A stretch of 64,000 bases of DNA. It comes from Nicotiana tabacum (taxonomy: Eukaryota; Streptophyta; Magnoliopsida; Solanales; Solanaceae). Under the pieces are notes generated by a model. It had not been told where the DNA came from. It ran no database searches and saw only the letters and a list, made by a program, of their open reading frames with translations. How positions within the stretch are numbered: position 1 is the first letter of the stretch; each line of letters begins with the position of its first letter. Both the position numbers and the translations under genes were made by a program. Shown piece by piece: positions 32,628-44,959 of the stretch. The stretch spans positions 45,362,806-45,426,805 of the forward strand of contig NC_134095.1 of the NCBI RefSeq assembly GCF_000715075.1, written 5' to 3'.

Positions 32628-35600
32628 TGTCGCGCCTCCTTTTTTCCTCCCCTTTTTGACGGGGGAAGAGGTCCGGATTTTGACATTCACGGGGTGTAAT
32701 GACTCATTTCCTTTTGGGAATTGGGTATTTGAAGAGTTTCCACCTAACGGATTATGGTGCGTTAGGGCACATAGAGCGATTAACTCTTGAGTTGATTTGC
32801 ATTACCAGAGATTAGGGTAAGGGCTCGAATTAACCTCGAGGGTAAGGTGTTATGCACCCCTCTTGGTCCACAACTGTGGGTCCCAGCCGAACTTATATTC
32901 ACAAATTAGTCCATATAAACAGTTGAATCAAATAAATTGCAAGTAAAGCACGTTAGATAACTCGAGTAACAAGATAAAAGTTTAAATAAAGAGAGGATTT
33001 GGTAAAGAGGGGTCCTAGGCTGTTTATCCTATAGGATCACCCCATGCAATGTCTGGTAAACACTCCTCAATGAGGGTCTACACGTGATATTAACGTGTAG
33101 TCATCATATCCCATGTCTGCCCTTCCCATCCCCTTATTGGTCATGCAAAGCGAGTGTTTGGTCAATGGTTCCTATTTCATGCTGCTACCTGTCCCTTCTC
33201 AATGATCTTGGAGGGAGTTAGGACCTCTACCTATAGGTAGTTCTAGACGTACCCCTAAGGTTTAGAAAGGCGAAAATTCTAAGGCAATAGTCAAAAATAT
33301 TAAGGAATTCACACACAATGGGAGCAATTAAGAGGCTCAGAGTTTCCTCCTCAAACAAACATACAAGCAGCACGACTCAAACACAGTTAAGGTCTTATTA
33401 GTCGATGTCCTAAAGTAGGATATCTAAGTAATTATGCAGAAACAGACAAAACTTTTTATACTCAAAAGTTATACCCTAATGATTGCCTAGGGACTCTTTT
33501 AAAAGCCTATTATAATTAGAAACGTTAAGCGACAGAGACAGCTTTAGGGAAATGCAATTTTTGAAAACGCCCTAAGGCTTGCCTATATGCAGAATACTGG
33601 TGTCTATGCTAATGCAGAAACAAAACAGGTTTTAGAAATAGACTCTTTTAATACCTATAGACATGATATCTAATGAGATTGAGGCAATTTTGAAAGAACT
33701 TGTTTCAGGAAATGTTTAACACTTGATAAGACCAGTTTTAAAAATGAACTCGGCGTAAAGAAGTTGATTTATTAGGCTAAATTAAATTATCAGACAGAAT
33801 TGCAAGTAGAGATCCCTATAGGCATGATATCTGAGCGTATTACTGATTTTAATCGATTTACAGCAACATACAGAAAGATTTATTAGAACTGAATCGGAGT
33901 TGAATCCTATAGGCATGGTATATATTATTGGACTAATTTAAGACAAGATTGTTTGGAACCTATAAACATGGTTTCTAACATGATAAAATGCAGAACCTTA
34001 TGAACATGATTTCTACTTGATGCAAACAAACTTAAAAGTGAAATCCTATTGGCATGATTTCTATTTAGGCAAAGCAATCAGATTCAAAAGAGCAAACATA
34101 TGAGCATGTTTTCTATTTATGCAAGCAGTCAGACTTTAAAAAATAATGTCCTAAGAGCAGGATCTCTACCCTTATTACCCCAGAAAGTATTCATCTACCC
34201 AACCTTTTACTAAATATCCCAAATATCTGTTTACAAATTATTACAGGCCAATGAATAAAAAATAGAAAATCAAGAAGCTATTCTATAGGGAGCCTGCAGT
34301 TAGGCCCAAGTTTCCCAAAGCCTCCAATGGTCTCATAAGCCTCAATTCCATAGACAAATCAGAGTCTAGGTGCATCAAAGTTCCCTAAGGGTCTCAAGGG
34401 CCCCGGGCAATGCTTACACCTAGACTTAGCAACCAAAAATTGAACCAGTGCAGTGTGGAAACGCCAGCCTCAGTATGCTAGAGTTCAAAGGGCTCTCAAG
34501 AGGATCCCAAGGCAGTACACATACTAGAGGGGGCAGAACTTATTGACTAAGAGTAAAGTGAAAGCGCAGGACACAAGTTGAAAAAGGTTTATTGAAGACT
34601 GTATTAGAAAGCCTGTTTTGAAAGTAATTAGTAAAGCAACAGAGATTGTTTGAAAAAGAGGTTGGAGTAGTAAACAAAGCTCAAACACCTTAAGATAGGA
34701 TCGCACACAGCTAGCTTATAAAATCTAAATGAATTTAGTAGTCACACAGGGGTCAAGGGGTTTGGGACACATAACATTTGGCTGCAAACACGTAACCCAA
34801 CAAAGGTCTTAGGACTGGTTTAGACATGCTCAGAAACAGTTGACACTGGCATAGTCATAAACCAGTCAAGAAGAACACAAACATATAGAGAGGTGTTAGG
34901 GGCTTAGGGATTCATATAGAATGGTAAGTACACAACGAGTAAGAGGTAAATGGTAAGGCATGCTCAGAAACACACATAATCGGAGTGTATTACTCTAAAG
35001 TACGGGGAAAGATAATAACATGCTGATAATGTAACTTAACTACAAGTTTCACAACAGAACCACAAGTAGAAGCAAACTAGAAATAAGAGAAACTGAAACA
35101 ATAAGAGAAGCATGTTGTTGTTGGAACTTTGAATTATAAGTAGGACATACCAGTGAAGAGAAAAGCAAGCAGAATGAGAGAACAAAAGAGCACAAATGAT
35201 TAGCCTTGGCTTGTAGCCGGCTAACAATAACAAATAGCACAAGAGAGAGAGAGAGCAGAGATTTTAGTAAGAGAGGTAGTTTTTGAACCCCAAATGTTCC
35301 TGTCTGTGTTAATGAAAGACTGGAGTACTTATAGTTGAAAATAGGTAGTAGAATAAGGTAAGAGTCATAGTAACATAATAATTGAGGAACTCAGAATCAA
35401 TCAATTAGAAAATCGGGAAGTACTCCCTTAAGTTAAGGGAGTTAATTCAAACGGTAAAGAAACAGCAGCATATAAGGCAAGAAAAGGAAATCAGTACAGG
35501 ATAAATAAGGAATAAATCAAAGTTCAGTAAGCATAGGGTAGTCAATTAGGAATAGGTTCAGAAAAGCCCAATTAAGGAATGACTCAGTAAAAATAAAGTA

Positions 35601-37233
35601 CCATAGCAGATAAGGTAATGAAATCAGTCAATTTAAACAAACGAGTAGAATTTTAGGGTTTTAAAAAGAAAACCTTTCAATTGAACCATCAAATAAGGAA
35701 ATCAAAATCAAATCAAGAGAGGGTATGATTCTATATTTCACATATAAATAGAGAAGAACAAACAGGCGTAGCAAACAGGCAAGGTCAGCCATATCGACAG
35801 AAAGAAGCAAGAGATGAACAAACCAGATGAACATGATCATACAAAAGTGACATAAATAGGCTAGGGACTTAGAAAAACACATTCGGGGCATGGTAATCAA
35901 CATGAACTTTAACAAAATCAAGTAGTCATGCTAACACAAAAAAAAAAACGAAGAAGATCTAAGAAATTAGGGCTTTTAACAGAGTCGAGTCGAAAAGGAA
36001 TTGATAATATGAAATCAGTCAAGATATGCGAGGAAAAGGTTTAAGCATAAAGAATAAAATCAGTTAAACAAGTGTAGAAGAAACTCCGAGAAACCCTAAT
36101 TTTAAAGAAAGTAAAATGGTTTAAAGTTGAGAATCTTTTAGAAGAAGTTCGAGAATAGTGCAAACATAGGAAGAAACAGACTTAAAGCGTTAAAAATAGC
36201 ACAGATCTGAGAGGTTCAAACGAGAGTTACGGTTTCAAAGGAAACCCAAATAGAAACGGAAGAACCTATTGTAAACTTCAAAGATCGTAACATATATGGT
36301 GTGATTTTGCCCAAATTCACACCGGAGAAGCCATAAACAACAGAAATAGAAACCCTAGATCCAAATCGGCATCGCCTAGGACCCTTGAAAGCCTCAGAGA
36401 TGATGAACAAGGCGGTGGAGGACCCATTGGAGGCTTGGGGTTGAAAGGCGGTCGCCGGAGATGACCGGAGAAGGAGGCGGTGATTGAATAGGATTAGGGT
36501 TAGGTTGAGAGAGAAGAGAGGAGATGAGAGAGTTTGAGGCGGCAGAATCTCAGAAATGAGATAGGGTTAGTGGTCTTTAGGATTAAAAAAAGGAAGGGCC
36601 TTGTTTGGACCGTTGATCTGAGAGATCAACGGTCAGGATTTGCCCGAGTAGATGGGTTCCGGGTTTGGGTAGGAGTTTATAGGTCTGGGTCGAGTTAATT
36701 AGGTAGAAAATTGGGCTGGGATTGGGTTAGAATTAGGCTAAAATTGAAAGCCAAATCTGGCTATGATTTAAATAGCCAATTTTCCCTATTTTAATTTATA
36801 ATAAATAGTAAGTAATTTATGAAAATAATTTAATGTGCCAAAATGATTTAAAATACATAATTATCATTTTAAAAATATAGTGACCAATTTTACGCATATA
36901 AAATATAATTATACCTTAAAATGGGCTAACATTGCAATTATATGCAATTTAGCTTAAAAATACTAAATGTAATTATAAAAATGCATAAAATTATATTAGC
37001 CATATTTTGGCATAAGTATAGAAATAAAATAAATTAATTATCATAACAATAATTTTAGAAATAATTATTGGATATTTTATGAATAAAAGGGGAGGAAATA
37101 AATCAATTTAAACCCTTAAAATTATGAAAAAAATTATAAAAACCTTGTACATGCTTATATATGCATATATATATGTTTTTTTAAAGGTATTTATGCATAT
37201 TTAAAATATATATGGAAAAATTGGGTATCAAAA
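32628..37233 (-). repeat. Ogre-like element, full-length 5' LTR (about 4.6 kb)
   Basis: On the minus strand it starts TGATACCC at 37230 (or three T earlier) and ends GCGCGACA at 32628. The outer flank CCTAT follows. Long LTRs of this size are characteristic of Ogre elements. The region around 36200-36560 holds a GC-richer, leader-like segment. Short frames inside show no conserved domain and are not called. Confidence 0.82.
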
Positions 37234-37373
37234 CCTATTCCAGCTCCTCGACTGTTGACTTGGTTGTAGCTGACTCTTCGGGAACAACGAAAGTTCGAGG
37301 AGTAAGGAAATCCTCCTCTTTCCTCTTCGATTACCTATTTTTCTAGTTCGGTCGAAGTTGGGGACGATGATTG

Positions 37374-38003
37374 CTATTTAGCTGTCTTCTTATCTTTAGT
37401 ACTCGATTTTCCCGAGGCCAAAGATTCTAGTATCTGTGTCACCTCATCAACTGCAAACATTTCCTTTGCAGTGTGTTGTTCTCCGTAAACTATTTTCACA
37501 CCATCCACTGTTGGGAATTTCATCACCTGATGAAGGGTCGAAGGTACTACCCTCATGTTGTGAATCCATGGCCTCCCGAGTAGAGAGTTATATATCATGT
37601 CGCCTTCAATGACATGGAACTTTGTATCTTAGATGGTCCCAGCTAGGTTCACTGATGGGATTATCTCCCCCTTCGTTGTTTCACTTGCCATGTTGAAGCC
37701 GTTTAAGACTTGAGATGCAAGTACAATTTGGTCTTGTAGGCCGAGCTGCCCTATGACCCTCGATCTGATTATGTTTGCTGAGCTACCTGGATCCACTAGA
37801 ACACGTTTAACTTGAATTTTATTTAACAAAATAAAAATTACTAGGGCGTCATTGTGCGGATGAGAAATGCCTTCCGTTTCCTCGTCATTGAACGATAAGA
37901 TGCCCTCGGGCACATAGCTTTGAGTTTGTATTTCTCCGGTAATTGACACCCTGGTACGTTTGAATACAAGCCCCTGTGGAACATCGACACCGCCAACGAT
38001 CAT
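37374..38003 (-). pseudogene. Outer gypsy protease (broken)
   Basis: Frame 37629-38003 contains TRVSITGEIQTQSYVPEGIL and VKRVLVDPGSSANIIRSRVI, the D-P-G-S retropepsin active-site variant common in plant Tat elements. Then frame 37374-37598 gives [20 protein letters not shown] and [24 protein letters not shown] between them and another after DKKTAK interrupt the polyprotein. The reading continues at 25614 on the other side of the Ogre-like insertion. Confidence 0.85.
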
Positions 38004-39664
38004 ATGAATTACATGTTGCGGTTCTTTCTACTCACTTTTTTTCTATTTGCATCTCTTTCCCTGAAGTGCTTTTTAGACCGATCATTGAGAAACTCTCAAA
38101 GATGACCCTCATTGAACAATCGAGCTACCTTCTCCCTCAGCTGCCTGCAGTCTTCAGTTTTATGGCCATGTGTGCCATGATATATACACATCAAGTTTGG
38201 ATTTCTTTGAGAAGGATCGGTTTGTATAGGCCTGGGCCACCTGGTGTCTTTGATTCTTCCAATAGCCGATACGATTCCCGATGCATCAACACTAAAATTA
38301 TACTCCGACAACGGAGGTGCTTCTGTGGGGTCGGTATGTTTATCAAAACCATTCTTACTCATAGTCCCCGAGAATTTTGTCCTCGATTATTCCGAGGGGG
38401 ATAGCGCCTCGAACCGTTATTTCTTCGATCTGCGACATATGGCTGATACTGTTCCCTATTAAATCTCGGTTCCCTGTCTGTATCCCTCGGGGTCTTAACT
38501 ACAAATCTATTTGGATGAACTGAGCCCGAGGGGCTCCCAGCTGGTCGTCCTCGACCCTGATCTTTAACTGATAACGATTATGCACATTCGCCCAAGTTAT
38601 AGCTGGATACTCGATCAGATTTTGCTTCAACTATCGTGATGCGATCGAACTCCGCTCGTTCAACCCCTGCATAAAAGATTGTACGGCCTAATCATCCGAG
38701 ATTGGTGGTAAGTCCATTCGCTCCATTTGAAATCAGGATATGAACTCCCTTAGCATCTCATCATTCCTCTATCTTATCTTAAAAACGTCTGATTTCCATG
38801 TCGCAACCTTTATAGCCCTGGCGTGTGCCTTCACGAAGGCGTACTCTAACTTAGCAAATGAATCGATAGAATTCGGCGGCAAGTCATGGTACCAAATCAT
38901 TTATCCCTTTGACAAAGTTTCCCTAAAAATTTTCAACAAAACCGACTTGATCTCATCATCATTAAGTCGTTTCCTTTAATCCCGCAAGTGTACGAGGTAC
39001 TGTGTTCATTAGGATCTGTTGTTCTGTTGTATTTAGGTATATCGGGCATACGAAAATTTTTAGGAATGGGCTTCGGAGCCGCACTCAGAGGAAATGGCTT
39101 TTGCACGAATTTCTTGGCATCCAAACCTTTCAAGACTGGGGGTGCCCCCGGTATTTGATCAACACGGGAGTTATACATCTCCACTTTTTTGTCATTATCC
39201 TCACTCTTTTTATCCCCCGACTCGATTCTTTTGGTGAGTTCCTTGAGTATCCTCATAATTATGGGATCAGTCCCCGAGCCATTACCGTTTGATCTTTCTG
39301 GCACCGGCTCAGTACGACGAGTGTTTTCTGGTTCGATTACACTTGGAGTTTTGTGCTGACTTTGAAGCTGAGCGGTAGCAACCTGTTGAGCTTGTAGCAT
39401 CTCGAATATTACTTGGAGGCTGACTCCCCCATCTCCTATACCCTGTGTTCCTTAGCCACCAGATCAGGCTTCCCTGCATACACTTCCCCAGGGGTCTGCG
39501 CCTAAATCTACATTCAAAGCAATGTGTGAACTAACATCAATTGGTTCCACATTTGGCACTTCCCCAGGGTTAATCGGTGGTACACTAACCCCTACATTAT
39601 TGTTTTCCCCATGAAATCCAAAACCATCATCGTTGTGTACATGTGAGTTTTGCGAGTTTGACAT
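38004..39664 (-). pseudogene. Outer gypsy gag with zinc knuckle (broken)
   Basis: The start is read at 39664: MSNSQNSHVHNDDGFGFHGE, running to a stop at 39464. The next block (38933-39400) reads SRVDQIPGAPPVLKGLDAKK and NFRMPDIPKYNRTTDPNEHS, the gag core, ending in a stop after RSSRFC. The zinc-knuckle-like motif CIYHGTHGHKTEDC sits at about 38150-38191, followed by RQLREKVARLFNEGHL. At least three stops or frameshifts lie between these blocks. Confidence 0.85.
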
Positions 39665-39758
39665 GTTTCAACCTGAGAACAAAAATTCTTGACTAGAACA
39701 AGTGTAAAAATAATGTGTGTTATCAGAATCAGTACTGAAATAACCACTATTATCTTTA

Positions 39759-39776
39759 GCCCCACGGTGAGCGCCA
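39759..39776 (-). other. Outer gypsy primer binding site
   Basis: The minus strand reads TGGCGCTCACCGTGGGGC, three bases (GTT) after the LTR end GGTAAACA. Sites of the form TGGCGCC(G/C)ACCGTGGGG are used by related plant gypsy elements. Confidence 0.75.
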
Positions 39777-39779
39777 AAC

Positions 39780-40448
39780 TGTTTACCTCGAAAATACGAG
39801 TAACAATTAAACTTGTTTATGATTTTAAAGATACGTGATTTTGTTCAATACTAATTAATAACCAAGAGATCTGAAGTATAAATGAAAGAAGTAAGTTGAA
39901 TCAAACCAGTGTTCAAGCCAATCTTGACCTCGAGCTATAACGGCCTCGAGGTTGGTCAGTAGGAACAGTAAAGTAAAGACAATAAACTTAAGAGAGAATT
40001 CTGATGAGTAATCAACAAGAAAGTAAGAGAGTATATTCTTTTGCCAATGATTCATGGCCGTTACAAATGATTGGGGTCTCCTTTATATAGTAGGGGAACC
40101 CTAAATAAGGTACATTTCTATTTACAGTAAGGAATCTTATTGGGACAGCTGTCTAACCGCCTAGTACGGATTCACACTAACTCGTACGAATTTATTTCGG
40201 AATTTATGCCATGATCTTGGGGACGTGGCGGGAATCTTGCTCTTCTGTAACAAACCCGTAACGACATCATCTCGGGGTTGGTCATACTCGGCTTCGGTGC
40301 TCGCCGCATACTCTGATCTTCGAGCCTTGTACTCTGCCATCGGGCTTGGGCTAGTCCATTGGCCTCAAACTCGACCCATCTTGAACTCGGGCTTGAAGCA
40401 ACTCTTCGAGCCCGTGAAATCGGGCATACATGATTTCGACCGTATACA
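39780..40448 (-). repeat. Outer gypsy 5' LTR (intact copy)
   Basis: 669 bp from TGTTTACCTCG to CCGTATACA on the plus strand, so it has TG...CA ends. It is followed directly by GAGTT, the second copy of the outer target duplication. It is the reference against which the three pieces of the other LTR were recognised. Confidence 0.9.
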
Positions 40449-40453
40449 GAGTT
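40449..40453. repeat. Target-site duplication GAGTT (right copy)
   Basis: Identical to 3329-3333. Together they mark the whole 3334-40448 block as one insertion into intergenic DNA. Confidence 0.85.
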
Positions 40454-42457
40454 CAATAGAATGTCCCAAACTAATTAATCATGAAATCCCTCTTACACAC
40501 AGAAAGCAATATGATATTTAATTTTACTTCTAGTGGAGTAATATTTTGTGATTCTAACTTCTTCTCTTTTTTTCATAATGAAGGTAAAAGGCTACGACGT
40601 TTGTGAGATTGAAGTGCTTGATTCTAGCTAAAGCAAATAGGAATTAATTCGAACCTTGATATATAACTCTAAGATGATTCCAATATCTAGTTAAACCAAA
40701 GGTATCAGGTTCCTAATTATGTTTAAAAACACATGTATAATGGCCAAATTGACCAATTATATGATCTAATCATACAAAAGAATTTTCATAAATTGGTTCA
40801 TTCCCTCTGCTCCACTAAACTCATTCTCTCTTCACAAAGATAATATATACAAATTCCTCCCACCACACCATCTCTTTCTTTTATTGTCTGTGTCTGAAAC
40901 TATATTTTTTTAATGAGATCTATGCAAGATAAACAGACAGCTTTGATATTTTAGCTTTTAGCCGTCATAATAGCATGCTGCCATTTCTCAAACTGCCAAC
41001 AGAAGTGAACTCTGTTCCTTTCTCAAATTATAATAATAATATATTTTCAATCGTTTGGGCATAGTAGCCTTTAGGATCAACGAAATTCCACTGCCCTTCA
41101 GTGTCTTTACAAGCCTAAACTGATCTTAAGATGTATATCCTACTCCAACCTGTTATTACAATTAATTAACACATATCAACAAGCTGCATGTGTAAATCCT
41201 GGTGTTCGTATCTGGACAACAGATTTAATTTGTCACATTCACTGTTCTTGACTTGATCGGTATATATAGTTGAATATTTTATTTTATTTTTTGAAAAATT
41301 TATATATATATATATTATATACAAATGATACTCAGCAGTTACTAATATAATAATTAAAAGAGAAAAAGGCTGGACTTAGTCTTACCAACAATTGATAAAA
41401 AGTACGTGAGAAAAAGAGTATCCCAAATCATAGGTTAGTCACTCTTCCACCAACAGCAAGTTGTCTTCCAGTTCCCATCTTCTCTTTTTTGTTTTGCACG
41501 TAGAGGAAAGTACATTGACTGAGATACATATATGCCAATGATAAGTTAATTAATTATGAAAATAGAAAAATAATAATACTATAACAACAAAAAAGAAAGA
41601 GCTGGAAAATGTAGAGGAAAGTATTATTCATGTAAAAGCCAAGTTGGCAATCATAGTCCAATTGAATAGTTACATGAATATTCTATTCGCCAATAATGAG
41701 AAGTTATTGTTTGAAAGTTGAAACATGATAAAGATACAAAGGATTTGATTTTATCAGAATTTTGCAAAGCGTGCATGTCCTTAGATTTTATAAAATCCCT
41801 ATTGCTACTATCATAAGATTCACAGCCAACCAAAGTTGAAATGTGATTTGATTCGCAATTTCCAGATCACTTGTAAGAAAAGTTTCACGTGCTTATTGTA
41901 CGATAGATATATGCTTACACTTATCAGCCGTCATATGTAAGTGTCACCTTTCTTTCTCTTCTTATTTTTTTCTCCTTTTAAATTTTCTTTACATTAACAT
42001 CTTATATATACTAGCTAACTAATTTTTAAACTAAATACCAGCTAAATAATGATAATTTATAGAAATATTATCTTAATTAACCGGTAGATGTATACATTAT
42101 ACATAATTAGTGTGTAATATATGTATATTAGGTAGGAGTTGACTGTAAATATTTTTGGTAGAACTTGCTCTAATTTTTATCTTTAATTGTACCTTTGTTA
42201 CTGTACATAATAACTATGTATCTACTACATTATACGTCAAATTGTAAATCACTAGAAAATACTCCTCAAGAGATTCAAGACTTTCTCTGGATTGAAAAGA
42301 TGATGGATGGATAACTAGATACAATCGAGCTACAATTCGTCACATTTTATTTTCCTGTTTATTATTTTTTTCACTTCAATGAGAAGAGAGAAATGATATA
42401 GTCATTGATTGATTATTCTCGAGAATAAGCCCGCCGTCATTTCTTGGTGTAACACTA
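40454..42457. other. Intergenic stretch, no gene recognised
   Basis: AT-rich flank with a (TA)n tract at about 41300-41320. Reading frames are short and show no domain. This sequence was contiguous with the region ending at 3328 before the outer insertion. Confidence 0.5.
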
Positions 42458-42971
42458 ATTATAATAGGGAAATTTTTGTTCCTATAACATATAGAAAACT
42501 ATATTACTAAATATGTTCATAGTATGAAAATTATCCGCCATTTTAATAGTTTTTCTACAAAAAATAGACAATTCATTAAATAAGGAATCATTGTAGTTGT
42601 AGGTTTCCTTATTTAGGCGCGCTAAAATTGGAGAAATAAATATTCTTCCAGATATTTCATTAAATAAGGAATCATTGTAGTTGTAGACGTCTTTATTTAG
42701 GTGCACTAATATTGGGAATTCCTTAATTAATTGTCTAGTTTTAATGGATACGATCTTATCTTTTTAAAATATTTAATTACTTGGAACTCAACTGAAAGAA
42801 TTAAAAATATACAAGTTGTTCTAAGCTGTCAACACTAACGTCTAACGTAACAATATTGCAGATGCGTGTTAGTAAGAAAAAGGTGGATGATTTAGTACTG
42901 TTTTGGACAAAAATATGTATCTAAAATGTAAAACATACATTTCAGGGGAAGCATGTCGAGTCCAAATATGT

Positions 42972-43694
42972 ACCCAGTTTGTAGATATTTTGTAGATAAA
43001 TTGTAGATTATTTGTATTCTGATTGTAGATGCTTTATTTTCTGTTTTCACAAATAAAAAACGACTAAAACTTCTACAAATCTTCTGAAAAACGCAATTAT
43101 GTCAAAAGTCCTAATTATGCTACAATTGAATGGGAATTGGGATATTAAAATTCAATGAACCCAGTTTGTAGATATTTGTAGATAAATTGTAAATTGTTTG
43201 TATTCTGATTGTAGATATTTTGTTTTCTGTTTTCACAAATCAAAAACGACTAAAACTTCTACAAATCTTCTCCAAAAAATGCAATTATGTCGAAAATCTC
43301 AATTATGCTACAATTGAATGGGAATTGAGATATTAAAATTCAATGTATCCAGTTTGTAGATATTTTGTAAATAAATTATAGATTATTTGTATTCTGATTG
43401 TAGATGCTTTGGTTTCTGTTTTCACAAATCAAAAATGACTAAAACGTCTACAAATCTTCTGCAAAAAATGCAATTATGTCGAAAATCCCGATTATGCTAC
43501 AATTGAATGGGAATTGGGATATTAAAATTCAATGTACCCATTTTGTAGATATTTTGTAGATAAATTGTAGATTATTTGTATTCTGATTGCAGATGCTTTG
43601 TTTTCTGTTTTCACAAATCAAAAACGACTAAAACTTCTACAAATCTTTTGCAAAAAATGCAATTATGTCGAAAATCCCAATTATGCTACAATTC
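42972..43694. repeat. Tandem array, about 3.85 units of 187-189 bp
   Basis: Units begin (A/T)(C/T)CCA(G/T)TTTGTAGATATTT at 42972, 43159, 43347 and 43536. They share TTCTGTTTTCACAAAT and AATTATGCTACAATTGAATG. The last unit is cut after CTACAATT. The array lies wholly within the Mutator-type element. Confidence 0.87.
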
Positions 43695-44170
43695 TGTGAT
43701 TCTCCTATATGCTCTTGTTACTCCTTACGAAACTGCTATGCTAAATATGGAATCCAAAAAAAAAATGATGAAGGGATAGATCTTCCTAAGCAAAATCTTC
43801 CCATGAACTGTTACAAGAAAATTGATTTTTGCCAACAATTGAAGCATCAAAAGAAAAAGATAAAAAGATCTGTTCGAGCTCAGAACATATTGAGAATCAA
43901 ACTCTGGGAGATAAAACTTAATGTGAAGGAACCCGAAATCATAACCATCAAATCGACCAGGCTTGTGCTCATCTTCCTCGGGCACAAAACCATTGGGACA
44001 AGATTGCAGAGGTGCCGACAGTGCCTTGGCTATGGAAGCAATAATGGGATTTTGATACAGAAATCATGGGTGTGGGAGGGAAACGTGGGTGAAGGTGTGG
44101 GAATTGGAGAGAAAAACGTGGGGGGAGTGGTATTAGAAGAAATATACGGTACCATTAAATTAAGAGTGTA
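43695..44170 (-). pseudogene. Possible captured gene fragment in the Mutator-type element
   Basis: On the minus strand the reading PNGFVPEEDEHKPGRFDGYD, followed by FGFLHIKFYLPEFDSQYVLS, is open over about 140 codons and is richer in charged residues than its surroundings. The plus strand also has an overlapping frame (43665-44171) that is rich in Lys and Gly and starts inside the tandem array. I do not recognise the family of either. The minus frame looks more protein-like. Mutator-type elements often carry pieces of host genes. Confidence 0.35.
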
Positions 44171-44305
44171 ATTAATACCCTTAAAAATCACTAATGGTAT
44201 ATAATTGATAATTAAGTATATTAAATGTAATTATATCAAATCTTAAACATTGATGGTAATATAGTTTCCTATATGGCATAGGAATGTAAAAATTCCATTA
44301 TAATA

Positions 44306-44955
44306 TCATAACCAAATCAATTTAAAAGAACAAAGACCATGGCCCACTATCTAAAAAGATTCTCATATATGTTTTCTGGGACAAACAATTCCAAAAAAAA
44401 GACCCAAAGGGAAAAAATAATTTATTATTCCCTCAATATACCAATTGGAAAGAACCAAAAATATCCTGAAGGAAGATGTTGGTTGTTAAGAATCTAATGA
44501 TTTTGCTCTTTTTCTTTTCACCGATTTTCTTCATTATTAATTTTCATAGGGAAAAGAAAAGAAAAACTAAGTTGACTAATCCAGTTTCATGTGCATCTTT
44601 TGTCGGTCATAAAGATCAAAACCACTTGTAATTCTTTTTATCAAGTGTGTTTTTCTTTTAAAAAAAATTCAAGGTCCAGTTCTCTTTTTATTATACTTTC
44701 TCTTCCTGAGTTTTGTAGTATAATCTGACGCAGAAAGTAACTACATTACATAAAGAAGCTATATATAAGAGATATTCCACTGAATCCTACTTAGTATAAC
44801 GGGACCAATCTAGTTAGATATAGATTTTTTCCTTTTATTTGTGTTAAATGATTCTATTTTTTCATGTTAAAAGGTAAAGAAAGACGTATAATGAGATGAA
44901 GGATAAACATGAGCCTTTTCGGGCCTGAACTGAGCGAGACAATACGGGGAGAAAT
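44306..44955. other. Intergenic stretch, no gene recognised
   Basis: AT-rich sequence between two DNA transposons, with no long frame or conserved motif visible. Confidence 0.5.
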
Positions 44956-44959
44956 TTAA

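Larger units (their letters stand above)
25620..37233 (-). mobile_element. Nested Tat/Ogre-like gypsy retrotransposon lacking pol
   Basis: Minus-strand element with a long 5' LTR (32628-37233) and a truncated 3' LTR (25620-27621), flanked by CCTAT. After the 5' LTR comes a primer site resembling the tRNA-Arg type (minus strand TGACGACTGCTGGGG, about 32606-32625). Gag (31181 to about 29100) and protease (to 27795) follow, but no reverse transcriptase, RNase H or integrase. The protease-containing frame ends at its natural-looking C-terminus (WTATPSRARRVPG) and about 170 bp further the 3' LTR remnant begins. Pol, the polypurine tract and about 2.6 kb of the 3' LTR appear to be deleted. Confidence 0.88.
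3334..40448 (-). mobile_element. Outer Tat-type Ty3/gypsy retrotransposon, interrupted by three nested elements
   Basis: Both ends show matching LTR termini: TGTTTACCTCG at the left (split by an insertion after TGTTTAC) and GTATACA at the right. They are flanked by GAGTT at 3329-3333 and 40449-40453. Reading on the minus strand the order is 5' LTR (39780-40448), primer binding site (39759-39776), gag and protease (39664 to 37374), reverse transcriptase, RNase H and integrase (25614 to 22403), an opposite-strand extra gene (18323-20867), and the split 3' LTR. The host element alone is about 11.5 kb once the three insertions (3341-8644, 9146-17851 and 25620-37238) are removed. The Tat assignment rests on the integrase-to-LTR spacer with an antisense gene, the CxxxHGTxGH zinc-knuckle variant and the VDPGSSANI protease. 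All genes are broken, so it is a fossil. Confidence 0.9.
42467..44296. mobile_element. Mutator-type TIR transposon, non-autonomous
   Basis: The left end reads GGGAAATTTTTGTTCC, then ATAGAAAACTATATTAC. The reverse complement of the right end reads GGAATTTTTACATTCC, then ATAGGAAACTATATTACC. These inverted repeats extend over about 55 bp with some mismatches. Nine identical bases, ATTATAATA, flank the element (42458-42466 and 44297-44305); a 9-bp duplication is diagnostic of Mutator-like elements. At 1.83 kb it has no transposase motif. The interior holds a tandem-repeat array and a 0.5-kb segment of higher coding appearance. Confidence 0.85.

Noticed and set aside
35036..35921. Leu/Phe-rich minus-strand frames
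   Set aside because: They lie within the Ogre-like LTR, are short and resemble random translation of T-rich DNA.
36480..36510. Telomere-like GGATTAGGGTTAGGTTGAG
   Set aside because: Only two imperfect units inside the Ogre-like LTR; not a telomeric array.
43665..44171. Plus-strand frame of 168 codons
   Set aside because: It starts within the tandem array and has Lys/Gly-rich, low-complexity composition. The opposite strand looks more protein-like, so no plus-strand gene is called.
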